Part shown: piece by piece, positions 7,944-16,762 of the stretch
Layout: every line of letters starts with the position of its first letter
How positions within the stretch are numbered: position 1 is the stretch's first letter
Made by a program: the position numbers and the translations under genes
Source of the DNA: Psychrilyobacter atlanticus DSM 19335
GTDB taxonomy: Bacteria; Fusobacteriota; Fusobacteriia; Fusobacteriales; Fusobacteriaceae
Reading direction: 5' to 3'
Assembly: GCF_000426625.1 (NCBI RefSeq)
Contig: NZ_KE384547.1
Span: forward strand, 542,986 to 606,985
Length of the DNA stretch: 64,000 nucleotides
Notes under the pieces: generated by a model
Databases searched by the model: none
Told to the model about the DNA's origin: nothing
What the model saw: only the letters and a program-made list of their open reading frames with translations

Positions 7944-9173
7944 TTATTTCGACTTCCATATTTCATTTACTTCTGGAAAGGGCTTTAGAGCTCTATCTAG
8001 GATGCCATAGAGAGCAGCTATACACAGACCATAGTTTAAGATTGGAACTCCTTCACGATAGCTTATATCTATTCTCCCTAACATCTCTTTTCTGTTTAGT
8101 GTGCATCCTCCGCAATGGATAACTAATTTATAATCTTTTAAATTTTCAGGGTATTCCCTTCCTGCTACAATATCAAAATCTATTCCGGTATTGATCTTCT
8201 CACCTATCCATTTAGGAATCTTATATCTGCCTATATCATCTTTTTGAACATGATGGGTACAGGCTTCTGAAACCAAAAACTTGTCTCCATTTTCAAGTGA
8301 CATAAGCGTTTTAGCTCCATCTATCATCTTACTTAAGTCACCTTTATATCTGGCGAAAAGGATAGAAAATGAAGTCAAAAGAACGTTGTCTGGAACTATA
8401 GCTGAAACTCTTTCGAAAGCCTGGGAATCTGTAATAACCAGTTTAGGAGGGTTCTTTAACCCGTCTAAAGTAGCCTGTAATTCAGTATCTTTACAAGTAT
8501 GGATGATTCCGCTGTTATCTAGGATGTCTCTCATGGTCTGCACTTGGGGTAGAATTATACGACCTTTGGGCATACCGGTATCGATAGGAATAACTAAAAC
8601 AATATGATCACCACTCTCTATAAGATCTCCTAAGATACTAGGACTTTCGAATTCTTGAGGAGAGTGCTGTATGATCAGTCCCTTCATATCTTCCATCCTG
8701 TCTTTTTGTTCGGCGGATAAATTTATATATGGATATTCTAAAGTTTCTAATTCGGTTAAAAAATCAGAATTTGGTTTTTTTATATCTGCTTTATTTATAA
8801 CTACTATAAATGGAGTATTATTTTTCTTTAATATATCGATGATGTTGTAATCAAATTCTAAAAACCCATTGTAGTCAACTGTGATAAGGGCTATATCGGT
8901 TTTTCTTACAACTTCCATAGTTTTCTTTATACGCAGATCTCCTAATGCACCGACATCATCTATTCCGGCTGTATCTATAAGAACACATGGTCCGATAGGG
9001 AGGATCTCCATAGCTTTATAGATGGGGTCAGTTGTTGTTCCTGCAAAATCAGAGACGATAGCCAGGTTTTGTCCTGTAATTGCATTGATCAGTGTGGATT
9101 TCCCCATATTTCTTTTTCCGAAAATAGAGATATGTAGTCTGTTTGAACTTGGAGTTTTATTTAAATTTGACAT
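7944..9173 (-). CDS. hydF: HydF, [FeFe]-hydrogenase H-cluster maturation GTPase
   Basis: This 409-residue protein is the scaffold and GTPase that carries the di-iron subcluster to the hydrogenase. The N-terminal G domain has Walker A GKRNMGKST (about 19-27), the switch FAGTTTDP, DTAGIDD and NKAD. The C-terminal FeS domain has CTHH and, about 50 residues later, HCGGC; these are the cluster ligands of HydF. It implies an [FeFe]-hydrogenase elsewhere, typical of fermenters. HydE and HydG are not adjacent. The ATG at 9173 is chosen because GAGGTGATT lies just before it; an in-frame GTG three codons upstream sits inside that ribosome binding site. Confidence 0.93.
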   Translation of the reverse strand: MSNLNKTPSSNRLHISIFGKRNMGKSTLINAITGQNLAIVSDFAGTTTDPIYKAMEILPIGPCVLIDTAGIDDVGALGDLRIKKTMEVVRKTDIALITVDYNGFLEFDYNIIDILKKNNTPFIVVINKADIKKPNSDFLTELETLEYPYINLSAEQKDRMEDMKGLIIQHSPQEFESPSILGDLIESGDHIVLVIPIDTGMPKGRIILPQVQTMRDILDNSGIIHTCKDTELQATLDGLKNPPKLVITDSQAFERVSAIVPDNVLLTSFSILFARYKGDLSKMIDGAKTLMSLENGDKFLVSEACTHHVQKDDIGRYKIPKWIGEKINTGIDFDIVAGREYPENLKDYKLVIHCGGCTLNRKEMLGRIDISYREGVPILNYGLCIAALYGILDRALKPFPEVNEIWKSK

Positions 9174-9239
9174 TGAAATCACCTCTTAAATATATTTTGA
9201 TCACAATATTCTTAATTTATGGATATAAATTTTAGGGAT

Positions 9240-9330
9240 ATTTGTGATGCCCTTTACGGGTAACGCAAAGTTCTATGTTTTAATTTAAAAAACTAATAGC
9301 TACTTTGGTGATGCCCTTTACGGGTATTTA
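9240..9330 (+). repeat. Dispersed repeat with GTGATGCCC-x-CGGGTA ends, copy 1
   Basis: GTGATGCCCTTTACGGGTA occurs at about 9244-9262 and again at 9308-9326. Between them are ACGCAAAGTTCTATGTTTT and CTAATAGCTACTTTGG. The same two blocks with the same spacing occur on the minus strand at 44713-44780. The rest of the 9183-9622 gap shows no gene before the yceD promoter. Confidence 0.75.
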
Positions 9331-9563
9331 ATATATTATATCGTTAATTGACCTATAATGTAAATATTTTGATTGAAATAAAATAACATACGTTATATAA
9401 TAGTAGGTGGATTGGACATTTATAATAGAATAAATTACCTTATTAAAATAAATTTAGTTGCAAATTATTTTTAGTAAACTAAGTTTAGACCGAAAAGGTT
9501 GGCAGGAATAACTATTGGGTTAAAAAATGAGACAAAATAAAAACCTTTGTTAAGAAAATTTAC

Positions 9564-9592
9564 TTGACAAAGATTGGAAAGTTTAATATAAT
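9564..9592 (+). promoter_or_regulatory. Consensus promoter of the yceD-rpmF-fab cluster
   Basis: TTGACA (9564-9569) and TATAAT (9587-9592) with 17 bases between them match the housekeeping consensus exactly. It precedes the first gene of the long plus-strand series. Confidence 0.9.
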
Positions 9593-9622
9593 GCATAGGT
9601 AACATTATAGAGGTGAAGTGAC

Positions 9623-10114
9623 TTGAAAAAAAATATTGATCAGTTAAAAATGAAAAGAGAAACTAAATTTCAATTTACAGAGACGTTAGAAGATATTCTA
9701 ATAGAAGGAGCAGTAGTTCCCAAAGTAGATGTAGATTACTTATTAGAATTAGTTGAAGGTGAGGTCATCATTAGAGGTGAATATACAGCTTTTGTAAAGA
9801 CTAATTGTGTTAGGTGTTTAGATGAGATTGAAGTAAAAGTTTCTGGAGAATTTTTCGGAGATTACAAAGAAACTAAAGATTATGATGAGTATATCGAATC
9901 TCTAGGTAAGGAAGCACAAGTATTAGATGACATGGTAGAAGAGTTAGTTGATGGCGAGGTGGATATAAGTTCTTTAGTAAGAGATTATATTATTTTGGAT
10001 ATGCCTCAATTTCCAGCCTGTGAACCAGAATGTGGTGGGTTAGAAGAACTAGAAAAATATCGTGACAGTGGTATAGACTCCAGATGGCAAAAGCTACTGG
10101 ACTTAAAGAATTAA
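9623..10114 (+). CDS. yceD: YceD family (DUF177) protein, ribosome-biogenesis linked
   Basis: This 163-residue protein is of the DUF177/YceD family, which almost always precedes rpmF. It has the family's cysteine pairs: TNCVRCLD in the middle and PACEPECGG near the C-terminus, with an acidic stretch between. Members are linked to 23S rRNA accumulation in plants and bacteria. The start is TTG at 9623, preceded by GAGGTGAAGTG; the usual length of the family supports this start. It shares the consensus promoter at 9564 with rpmF, 41 bases downstream. Confidence 0.85.
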   Translation: MKKNIDQLKMKRETKFQFTETLEDILIEGAVVPKVDVDYLLELVEGEVIIRGEYTAFVKTNCVRCLDEIEVKVSGEFFGDYKETKDYDEYIESLGKEAQVLDDMVEELVDGEVDISSLVRDYIILDMPQFPACEPECGGLEELEKYRDSGIDSRWQKLLDLKN

Positions 10115-10155
10115 TAATTTATTATAATTAAAATAAAAGTTAGGAGGGGAATATA

Positions 10156-10338
10156 ATGGCAGTACCTAAGAAGAAAACATCAAAAGCTAAGAAAAACATG
10201 AGAAGATCGCACCACGCTTTAAAAGGAACTAACTTAGCTACGTGTTCTAACTGTGGAGCTCCAAAGAGACCTCACAGAGTATGTTTAGAATGTGGAAGTT
10301 ACAAAGGTAAGCAAGTTTTAACTAACGAAGCTGAATAA
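10156..10338 (+). CDS. rpmF: 50S ribosomal protein L32
   Basis: This 60-residue protein begins [20 protein letters not shown], as L32 does. It retains the four-cysteine zinc site (CSNCGAPK...CLECGSYKG), so it is the zinc-binding C+ type. AGGAGGGG precedes the ATG. A strong hairpin follows at 10351-10372, so only part of the transcripts would reach plsX. Confidence 0.97.
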   Translation: MAVPKKKTSKAKKNMRRSHHALKGTNLATCSNCGAPKRPHRVCLECGSYKGKQVLTNEAE

Positions 10339-10350
10339 TCTTTGAGAAAA

Positions 10351-10380
10351 AAGGTAAGAGTATTCTTACCTTTTTTTTAT
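10351..10380 (+). terminator. Intrinsic terminator after rpmF
   Basis: AAGGTAAGA-GTAT-TCTTACCTT is followed by eight T. It separates rpmF from plsX and may allow partial readthrough. Confidence 0.88.
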
Positions 10381-10471
10381 ATAAAAATAAATGATAAAGC
10401 GAAAAAACAAGGGAAAAAAAATGAAAAAATATGGTAGGATAGAGTTAGAAGTAAGAAAAGGGGTGAGAATA

Positions 10472-11488
10472 TTGAAAATAGCATTAGACGCTATGGGTGG
10501 TGACTATGCTCCCTTAGAAACAGTAAAGGGTGCAGTGGAAGCTATCGGTGAAAATAAAAATATCCGTGTGATCCTTGTAGGGAAGGAAGAACTTATAAAA
10601 CAGGAACTATTAAAGTATAGTTATGATGAGGATAGAATAAAGATAAAGAACGCGACAGAAGTAATAGAAATGGATGAAAAGACATCTCCTACAGTAGCTG
10701 TAAGAGCTAAAAAAGATGCATCTATGAATGTGGCTTTAGAGATGGTAAAAAATGGGGAAGCAACAGCTTGTATATCAGCTGGAAACACAGGGGCTCTTAT
10801 GACTGCAAGTCAATTGAAGTTAAAGAGGATTAAAGGGGTTCTGAGACCTGCTATAACAACGGTATTCCCGGCAAACGATAATAAACATATAGTACTGCTT
10901 GATGCAGGAGCAAACGCTGATTGTAAGCCGGAGTACCTGGATCAATTTGCCACTATGGCAAACGAATATGCTAAGGTATTATTGAATATAGAAAGTCCTA
11001 GAGTTGGATTACTTAATATAGGAGAGGAAGATGGTAAGGGAAATGAACTTACTAAATCTGCATTCTACCTATTGAAAGAAAACAAAAATATAAATTTTTG
11101 CGGGAATATAGAAACTCGTGAGATGACCAACGGAACTGTAGATGTAGTGGTAACAGATGGATTTACAGGAAATATAGTTCTAAAGACAGCAGAGGGAACG
11201 GTTCATTTTATGAAAAATATCATAAAAGACGGTGTGCATAAAAGTCTTTTGGCAAAAATAGGAGCATTACTTATGAGTTCTGTATTCAAAGAGATGAAGA
11301 AACAATCTGATTCATCGGAATATGGAGGAGCATTATTCATGGGACTTAATGGGATATCTATAAAGGCGCATGGGAACTCAGATTCAAAAGCTATAAAAAA
11401 TGCTATCTTAGTTGGGAATAAATTTGCAGAAAACAACTTTATAGAAAGTTTAAAAAAGGTAATTGGAGGAAAAAATGAAAACTATTAA
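10472..11488 (+). CDS. plsX: PlsX, phosphate acyltransferase
   Basis: The protein converts acyl-ACP and phosphate to acyl-phosphate, the donor for PlsY in phospholipid synthesis. From a TTG at 10472 it has 338 residues and begins with the family start KIALDAMGGDYAP, with GGGGTGAG at suitable distance. Longer in-frame starts (ATG at 10391 or 10421) would add a basic N-terminus not seen in PlsX, so they are rejected. Motifs include ISAGNTGALM and VVTDGFTGNIVLKT. The end overlaps fabH by 14 bases, suggesting translational coupling. Confidence 0.92.
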   Translation: MKIALDAMGGDYAPLETVKGAVEAIGENKNIRVILVGKEELIKQELLKYSYDEDRIKIKNATEVIEMDEKTSPTVAVRAKKDASMNVALEMVKNGEATACISAGNTGALMTASQLKLKRIKGVLRPAITTVFPANDNKHIVLLDAGANADCKPEYLDQFATMANEYAKVLLNIESPRVGLLNIGEEDGKGNELTKSAFYLLKENKNINFCGNIETREMTNGTVDVVVTDGFTGNIVLKTAEGTVHFMKNIIKDGVHKSLLAKIGALLMSSVFKEMKKQSDSSEYGGALFMGLNGISIKAHGNSDSKAIKNAILVGNKFAENNFIESLKKVIGGKNENY

Positions 11489-12470
11489 AAGTTTTGGAAT
11501 ATTGGGAATAGGAACCTATGTCCCTGAAAAGATAATGACAAATTTTGATTTGGAAAAAATAGTAGATACTTCAGATGCGTGGATACAAAAAATGACAGGT
11601 ATAAAAGAGAGAAGGATAGCTGCGGAAAATGAAGCTACCTCAGATCTTGCCTATAATGCAGCGGTAAAGGCTTTGGAGTCATCTAATACAAAAGCGGAAG
11701 ACTTAGATCTAATAGTGGTGGCTACGATGACACCGGACTATTTTACTCCGTCTGTATCGGCTATATTACAAAAAAGATTAGGTGCACACCATGCAGCAGC
11801 TTTTGATTTAGGTGCGGCTTGTAGTGGTTTTGTATATGGATTAGAAGCTGGAGGAAACTTTATAGCTACTGGTATGTATAAAAAAGTGTTGGTAATAGGT
11901 GCAGAAGTATTCTCTAGGATTTTAGATTGGGAAGACAGAAATACCTGTGTGTTGTTTGGCGATGGAGCAGCAGCAGCAGTGTTAGGAGAGGTAGAAGAAG
12001 ACTATGGGATCATAGGTTCTCACCTAGGTGCTGACGGAGACTTGGATGATGTATTGGTTATCCCAGCAGGTGGATCTAGAACTCCTTCAACTCATGAAAC
12101 AGTAGATAATAGATCTCACTACCTTAAGATGAAAGGGCCGGAAGTTTTTAAATTTGCTGTAAAAGCAATGCCTGGGGCAGTGGAAAAAGTATTGGCAAAC
12201 ACAGGTATAAATATAGATGAATTAGAATTGATTGTACCTCATCAAGCTAATATGAGAATTATAAATTCAGCAGCAAAAAGGTTAGGGTTTCCAGCGGAAA
12301 AGTTTGTGATTAATTTAGATAAATACGGAAATACTTCAGCGGCTTCTGTTGGTTTAGCATTGGGAGAAGCAGTGGAAAAAGGAATGATTAAAAAAGGTGA
12401 TAATATAGCATTAGTAGGCTTTGGAGCTGGATTAACGTATGCATCATGTGTTATGAAATGGGCTTATTAA
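11475..12470 (+). CDS. fabH: FabH, 3-oxoacyl-ACP synthase III
   Basis: This 331-residue condensing enzyme starts fatty-acid synthesis from acyl-CoA and malonyl-ACP. The catalytic triad is visible: Cys at about 116 (DLGAACSGF), His in VPHQANMRI and Asn in YGNTSAAS. The ATG at 11475 has GGAGG 5 bases upstream; an in-frame TTG at 11463 lies before that ribosome binding site and is rejected. It overlaps the plsX end. The next gene, fabD, has its own promoter. Confidence 0.95.
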   Translation: MKTIKSFGILGIGTYVPEKIMTNFDLEKIVDTSDAWIQKMTGIKERRIAAENEATSDLAYNAAVKALESSNTKAEDLDLIVVATMTPDYFTPSVSAILQKRLGAHHAAAFDLGAACSGFVYGLEAGGNFIATGMYKKVLVIGAEVFSRILDWEDRNTCVLFGDGAAAAVLGEVEEDYGIIGSHLGADGDLDDVLVIPAGGSRTPSTHETVDNRSHYLKMKGPEVFKFAVKAMPGAVEKVLANTGINIDELELIVPHQANMRIINSAAKRLGFPAEKFVINLDKYGNTSAASVGLALGEAVEKGMIKKGDNIALVGFGAGLTYASCVMKWAY

Positions 12471-12481
12471 TCATACAAAAT

Positions 12482-12523
12482 TTGACATAACAGGTGTTAT
12501 ATGATATAAATTACAGGTGTTAT
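12482..12523 (+). promoter_or_regulatory. fabD promoter with a direct repeat
   Basis: TTGACA (12482-12487) and TATAAA (12505-12510) are 17 bases apart. ACAGGTGTTAT occurs twice, at about 12490-12500 (in the spacer) and 12513-12523 (at the start of transcription), 23 bases centre to centre, about two helical turns. This is a candidate operator for a fatty-acid-responsive regulator. Confidence 0.65.
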
Positions 12524-12539
12524 GAATAGAGGAGGGATT

Positions 12540-13433
12540 ATGTCGAAAATAGCGTTTATATATCCAGGACAAGGAACACAATATGTTGGAATGGGTAAAG
12601 AATTATACGAAACAAATGAGATGGCTAAAAAATATTTCGATGAAATTTTTGAGAGCTTAGAATTAGATCTAAAAGAAACTATGTTTAATGGACCTGAGGA
12701 GAAATTAAAACAAACAAAATATACACAACCTGCCATAGTAACTATGTCATTGGTATTGACTAAGTTATTAAAGGACAGTGGAATAGAAGCAGACTACGTG
12801 GCAGGACATTCATTGGGTGAATATTCAGCCTTAGGAGCTGCTAACGTATTATCTACTTTTGATACAGTAAGATTAACTGCCCTTAGAGGGGAGATTATGA
12901 ATGAAGTTTCAGGAGAAGTAGATGGAACTATGGCAGCTATCATAGGACTGGAATCAGCTAAGATTGAGGAAATCTGTAAAAATATAGATGGAATAGTAGA
13001 AGCTGTAAACTACAATGAGCCTAAGCAGACTGTAATAGCAGGATCAAAAGATGCTATTGATACAGCGTGTGAAGAATTAAAGGAAGCAGGTGCTAGAAGA
13101 GCTATGGTATTAGCTGTATCTGGACCATTCCATTCATCACTCATGAAACCTGCAGGAGATAAATTAAAAGCTGACTTTGATAAATTTAACTTTAAAGAAG
13201 GAAATATTGAAGTATTATCTAATACAGGAGTAGAGTTTTTAAAAGATGCTGAAAAAATAAAGGAAGAATTATACCACCAAACTTTTGGTCCTGTAAGATG
13301 GGTTGAAATAATTGAAAAATTAAGAGACACTGGAGTAACTAAATTCTACGAGATTGGTCCTGGAAAAGTATTGAAAGGATTAGTTAGAAAGATAGATAAA
13401 ACTTTAGAAGTGGTGAATGTCGAATCAATATAA
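12540..13433 (+). CDS. fabD: FabD, malonyl-CoA:ACP transacylase
   Basis: This 297-residue enzyme loads malonate on ACP. The nucleophile Ser (about 91) is in GHSLGEY, preceded by IYPGQGTQ at the N-terminus, with GPFHSSLM holding the catalytic His near residue 200. ATG at 12540 follows GAGGAGGG; the upstream in-frame ATG at 12522 lies before this ribosome binding site. The C-terminal segment VLKGLVRKI has a near copy of its DNA in the gap that follows (see findings). Confidence 0.95.
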   Translation: MSKIAFIYPGQGTQYVGMGKELYETNEMAKKYFDEIFESLELDLKETMFNGPEEKLKQTKYTQPAIVTMSLVLTKLLKDSGIEADYVAGHSLGEYSALGAANVLSTFDTVRLTALRGEIMNEVSGEVDGTMAAIIGLESAKIEEICKNIDGIVEAVNYNEPKQTVIAGSKDAIDTACEELKEAGARRAMVLAVSGPFHSSLMKPAGDKLKADFDKFNFKEGNIEVLSNTGVEFLKDAEKIKEELYHQTFGPVRWVEIIEKLRDTGVTKFYEIGPGKVLKGLVRKIDKTLEVVNVESI

Positions 13434-13470
13434 AACCTTTATAATTAAGGGGTACTAGAGTTGTTTCTAG

Positions 13471-13498
13471 AAAGTATTGAAAAGATTAGTTAGAAAAA
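13471..13498 (+). repeat. Partial duplication of the fabD 3' end
   Basis: Bases 13471-13498 match 13365-13392 inside fabD in 26 of 28 positions, starting AAAGTATTGAAA. It lies out of any gene between fabD and fabG. Confidence 0.65.
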
Positions 13499-13520
13499 CA
13501 ATTGAGGAGGTATTTGTAGA

Positions 13521-14270
13521 ATGATTAATTTAAAAGGTAAAGTTGCGGTAATTACTGGATCAAGTAGAGGGATAGGTAAATCTGTTGCTGAAAAATTAGC
13601 AGAAGCAGGAGCCAATATCGTAATTACAGATATATTAGTGGAAGCAGGAGAAGCTACAGCTAAAGAAATAGCTGAAAAATACAATGTAGAAACATTATTT
13701 GTTGAAAGTAATGTTACAAATTCTGAAAGTTGTGTAGCATTAGCTAAAGCTACAATGGAAAAATTTGGAAGAGTGGATGTATTGGTAAACAATGCCGGAA
13801 TCACAAGAGATGGATTATTCATGAGAATGAAGGAAATTGATTTTGATCTAGTTATTGATATCAACTTAAAGGGTGCTTTCAACACGACTCAAGCATTTTA
13901 TAGAACAATGACTAAACAAAGAACAGGAAGCATAATCAACATGGCTTCAGTAGTAGGACTTATGGGTAACGCAGGTCAAGTGAACTACTCGGCTTCAAAA
14001 GCAGGATTAATTGGAATGACTAAATCTTTAGCGAGAGAAGCTGCGAAAAGAAGTGTAAGAGTAAACGCTATAGCTCCAGGATATATTCAATCAGAAATGA
14101 CTGATGTTTTAAGCCCGGAAGCTAAAGAAATGATGATGAGAAATGTTCCTTTAGAAACAATGGGAACTCCAGCAGATGTAGCTAACGCAGTGTTATTTTT
14201 AGCATCGGATTTATCATCATACATAACAGGTCAAACCCTAAGTGTAAACGGTGGAATGATAATGCAATAA
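13521..14270 (+). CDS. fabG: FabG, 3-oxoacyl-ACP reductase
   Basis: This 249-residue short-chain dehydrogenase reduces 3-oxoacyl-ACP with NADPH. It has the cofactor motif TGSSRGIGK at 12-20, NNAGITRDG, catalytic Ser in INMASVVG and the YSASKAG catalytic Tyr/Lys. The end reads GGMIMQ, close to other FabG proteins. GAGGAGG lies before the ATG with a slightly long gap. The position between fabD and acpP is the usual fab-cluster order. Confidence 0.95.
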   Translation: MINLKGKVAVITGSSRGIGKSVAEKLAEAGANIVITDILVEAGEATAKEIAEKYNVETLFVESNVTNSESCVALAKATMEKFGRVDVLVNNAGITRDGLFMRMKEIDFDLVIDINLKGAFNTTQAFYRTMTKQRTGSIINMASVVGLMGNAGQVNYSASKAGLIGMTKSLAREAAKRSVRVNAIAPGYIQSEMTDVLSPEAKEMMMRNVPLETMGTPADVANAVLFLASDLSSYITGQTLSVNGGMIMQ

Positions 14271-14349
14271 AACCTTTTAAAGGTTGAAAAAATGTATAAA
14301 ATTTGTTATTATTATATATAGTAAACTTAAAATTCAAGGAGGAAAAATT

Positions 14350-14574
14350 ATGTTAGATAAAATTAAAGAAGTAATAGTAGATCAATTAGGTGTAGACGCG
14401 GATCAAGTAACTTTAGAGGCGAACTTCATCGACGATTTAGGAGCAGATTCATTAGATACAGTTGAATTAATCATGGCATTCGAAGAAGAATTCGATATCG
14501 AAATTCCTGATGCAGATGCTGAAAAGATCAAAACTGTTCAAGACGTAGTTAACTTCGTAGAAGCGACTAAATAA
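14350..14574 (+). CDS. acpP: Acyl carrier protein
   Basis: This acidic 74-residue protein carries the growing chain on 4'-phosphopantetheine attached to Ser34 in [10 protein letters not shown]. The ATG at 14350 is preceded by AAGGAGG and gives the standard ACP length; the longer in-frame reading from 14284 adds a non-ACP sequence. A terminator follows. Confidence 0.97.
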   Translation: MLDKIKEVIVDQLGVDADQVTLEANFIDDLGADSLDTVELIMAFEEEFDIEIPDADAEKIKTVQDVVNFVEATK

Positions 14575-14584
14575 AAGATTATAG

Positions 14585-14614
14585 ATAGGGGAGTTATATC
14601 CCCTATTATTTTTT
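14585..14614 (+). terminator. Intrinsic terminator after acpP
   Basis: ATAGGGG-AGTTATAT-CCCCTAT is followed by a T-rich run. It separates abundant acpP message from fabF. Confidence 0.8.
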
Positions 14615-14652
14615 ATTTTTAAGAAGTTATAAAATTAAAATTTATAGTTAAC

Positions 14653-14674
14653 TAGAGGCAGCATTATGTTGCTC
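14653..14674. repeat. Short dispersed repeat, divergent copy
   Basis: ACTAGAGGCAGCATTATGTT followed by GCTC resembles the repeat at 3002-3033 and 7412-7443 (TCTAGATGCAACGTCACGTT), with the same flank T-rich stretch. It lies in the acpP-fabF gap. The rest of that gap shows no gene. Confidence 0.4.
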
Positions 14675-14788
14675 TTTATTTAAAAAACTGTCTGTAGATT
14701 AGATGTGATAATAGAAAATCAACAATTGGTAGGAAGCTACAATTTAGAGGTAGTTATTTAAAAAACTTAAATATTATGAGGTGAAGAA

Positions 14789-16030
14789 ATGAGAAGAGTT
14801 GTAATTACTGGGGTAGGAATGATAACTGCACTAGGAACAGGGGTAGAAAAATCTTGGGCTAAAATAAAAGCTGGAGAGTGCGGAATAAAGAGAATAGAGA
14901 GTTTTGATACTGAAAATACATCGGTAAAGATAGCAGGAGAAGTAACTGACTTCAATCCTACAGATTTTGGGATCGAAAAAAAAGAAGTTAAGAAATTAGC
15001 TAGAAATACACAATTTGCCATAGCAGCAGCTAAGATGGCTTTAGAAGATGCGAAGTTTGAGATAACTGAAGAAAATGCAACTTCTGTAGGAACTATTGTT
15101 AGTTCTGGAATTGGTGGAATGGAAGTTTTTGAAAACCAACATAAAACTTTATTAAACAAAGGTGCTAGAAGAGTATCACCATTTACAATACCTGCAATGA
15201 TAGCTAATATGGCTTCTGGAAATGTAGGGATATATACTGGTGCTAAGGGACCGAATAAAACTATAGTAACAGCATGTGCTGCTGGAACTCACTCAATCGG
15301 AGACGCTTTTGAGATGATAAAATATGGAAAAGTGGATACTATGATAGCTGGTGGAACTGAAGCTTGTATCACAGAATTTGCAATCACAGGTTTTGCTAAC
15401 ATGAAAGCATTATCTACTAGAAACGATGAACCTTTAAAAGCATCTAGACCATTTAACGTGGATAGAGATGGATTTGTAATGGGAGAGGGGTCAGGAATCT
15501 TAATCTTAGAAGAATTAGAGCAGGCTAAAGCCCGTGGAGCAAAGATATATGCCGAGATGGTAGGATATGGAGAAACTTGTGACGCACATCATATCACTTC
15601 CCCTGGACCAGGTGGAGAGGGAGCAGCAAGAGCTATTGAGATGGCTTTAAAGCAAGGAAATATAGATAAGAATACAGTTGACTACATCAACGCACATGGA
15701 ACTTCTACACCAGCTAATGACAGATTGGAAACAGCAGCTATAAAGACTGTTTTTGGAGATCATGCTAAAGAATTAGCAGTATCATCTACTAAGGGGTCTA
15801 CAGGTCATGCACTTGGAGCAGCAGGTGGAATTGAAGGTGTAATATTAGCATTAGGAATAGATGAAGGAATAATGCCTCCAACTATCAACTATGAGAATCC
15901 AGATGAAGAATGTGATTTAGATTACGTTCCAAACGAAGCTAGAAACAAGGAAATAAGAGTAGGAATGTCTACATCATTAGGATTTGGTGGACATAACGCA
16001 GTAATAGTTATGAAAAAATACGAGAACTAA
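14789..16030 (+). CDS. fabF: FabF, 3-oxoacyl-ACP synthase II
   Basis: This 413-residue elongation condensing enzyme has the active-site Cys at about 163 (TACAAGTHS) and the two histidines in INAHGTST and STGHALGAAGG. It starts RRVVITGVGMITALG as typical for FabF. AGGTGAAG precedes the ATG. fabZ, an enoyl reductase and acetyl-CoA carboxylase genes are not in the window. Confidence 0.96.
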   Translation: MRRVVITGVGMITALGTGVEKSWAKIKAGECGIKRIESFDTENTSVKIAGEVTDFNPTDFGIEKKEVKKLARNTQFAIAAAKMALEDAKFEITEENATSVGTIVSSGIGGMEVFENQHKTLLNKGARRVSPFTIPAMIANMASGNVGIYTGAKGPNKTIVTACAAGTHSIGDAFEMIKYGKVDTMIAGGTEACITEFAITGFANMKALSTRNDEPLKASRPFNVDRDGFVMGEGSGILILEELEQAKARGAKIYAEMVGYGETCDAHHITSPGPGGEGAARAIEMALKQGNIDKNTVDYINAHGTSTPANDRLETAAIKTVFGDHAKELAVSSTKGSTGHALGAAGGIEGVILALGIDEGIMPPTINYENPDEECDLDYVPNEARNKEIRVGMSTSLGFGGHNAVIVMKKYEN

Positions 16031-16054
16031 AAATAATATACTAAGGGTGGGAAA

Positions 16055-16762
16055 ATGAAAAAATACTTGGAATTAGAAAAAATTCTAGGTCACACTTTTA
16101 AGGATGAAAAACTTTTAAAACATGCCTTACTTCATAGATCTTATGGAAATGAAAATAAGGAATATAAAAAAATAAGCAACGAGAGACTAGAACTGTTAGG
16201 AGACGCAGTTCTAGATCTTGTCGTTACTGAATATTTATATAAAAATTTTAAAGAATCCTCAGAGGGTGACTTAGCTAAATTAAAATCAATGGTAGTAAGT
16301 GAACCGGTATTGGCAAAAATATCAAGAAAATTAAAATTAGGTAAATACCTATTCCTAAGCAAGGGAGAGGAAGTTACTGGTGGAAGAGATAGATCTTCAA
16401 TTTTAGGAGATGTATTTGAGTCGGTATTAGGAGCTATCTATCTAGATTCAGATTTAGAGACAGCTAGAAAATACGGGTTATCTCACCTAGTTTATGAGAT
16501 AGAGCATATCTATGAAAATGATGAGTTGATAGATTTTAAAACAGCACTACAAGAATACAGCCAAAGAAAATATAAGGAAGTACCTACCTATGAACTTATA
16601 GGTGAAGATGGGCCAGATCATGCTAAATTTTTTAAGATAGGTGTATTTATGAATAAAAAATTAGTGGGTTCAGGAGAGGGAAGAAATAAAAAAACAGCAG
16701 AGCAGAAAGCCGCGAAACATGCCTGTGACAGTTTGGGAATAAAATACATTGAAACATTATAA
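16055..16762 (+). CDS. rnc: Ribonuclease III
   Basis: This 235-residue double-strand-specific endonuclease processes rRNA and mRNA. It has the signature ERLELLGDAVLD at about 43-54, the second acidic motif GDVFESVLGA near 112-121, and a C-terminal dsRNA-binding domain (about 155-228, ending KTAEQKAAKHACDSL). It lies 24 bases after fabF and overlaps the next gene by 14 bases. GGGTGGG precedes the ATG. Confidence 0.96.
   Translation: MKKYLELEKILGHTFKDEKLLKHALLHRSYGNENKEYKKISNERLELLGDAVLDLVVTEYLYKNFKESSEGDLAKLKSMVVSEPVLAKISRKLKLGKYLFLSKGEEVTGGRDRSSILGDVFESVLGAIYLDSDLETARKYGLSHLVYEIEHIYENDELIDFKTALQEYSQRKYKEVPTYELIGEDGPDHAKFFKIGVFMNKKLVGSGEGRNKKTAEQKAAKHACDSLGIKYIETL

Noticed and set aside
8281-8607. 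Plus-strand open frame of 108 codons inside hydF
   Set aside because: Shadow of hydF, whose motifs are clear on the other strand.
13010-13330. Minus-strand open frame inside fabD
   Set aside because: Shadow of fabD.
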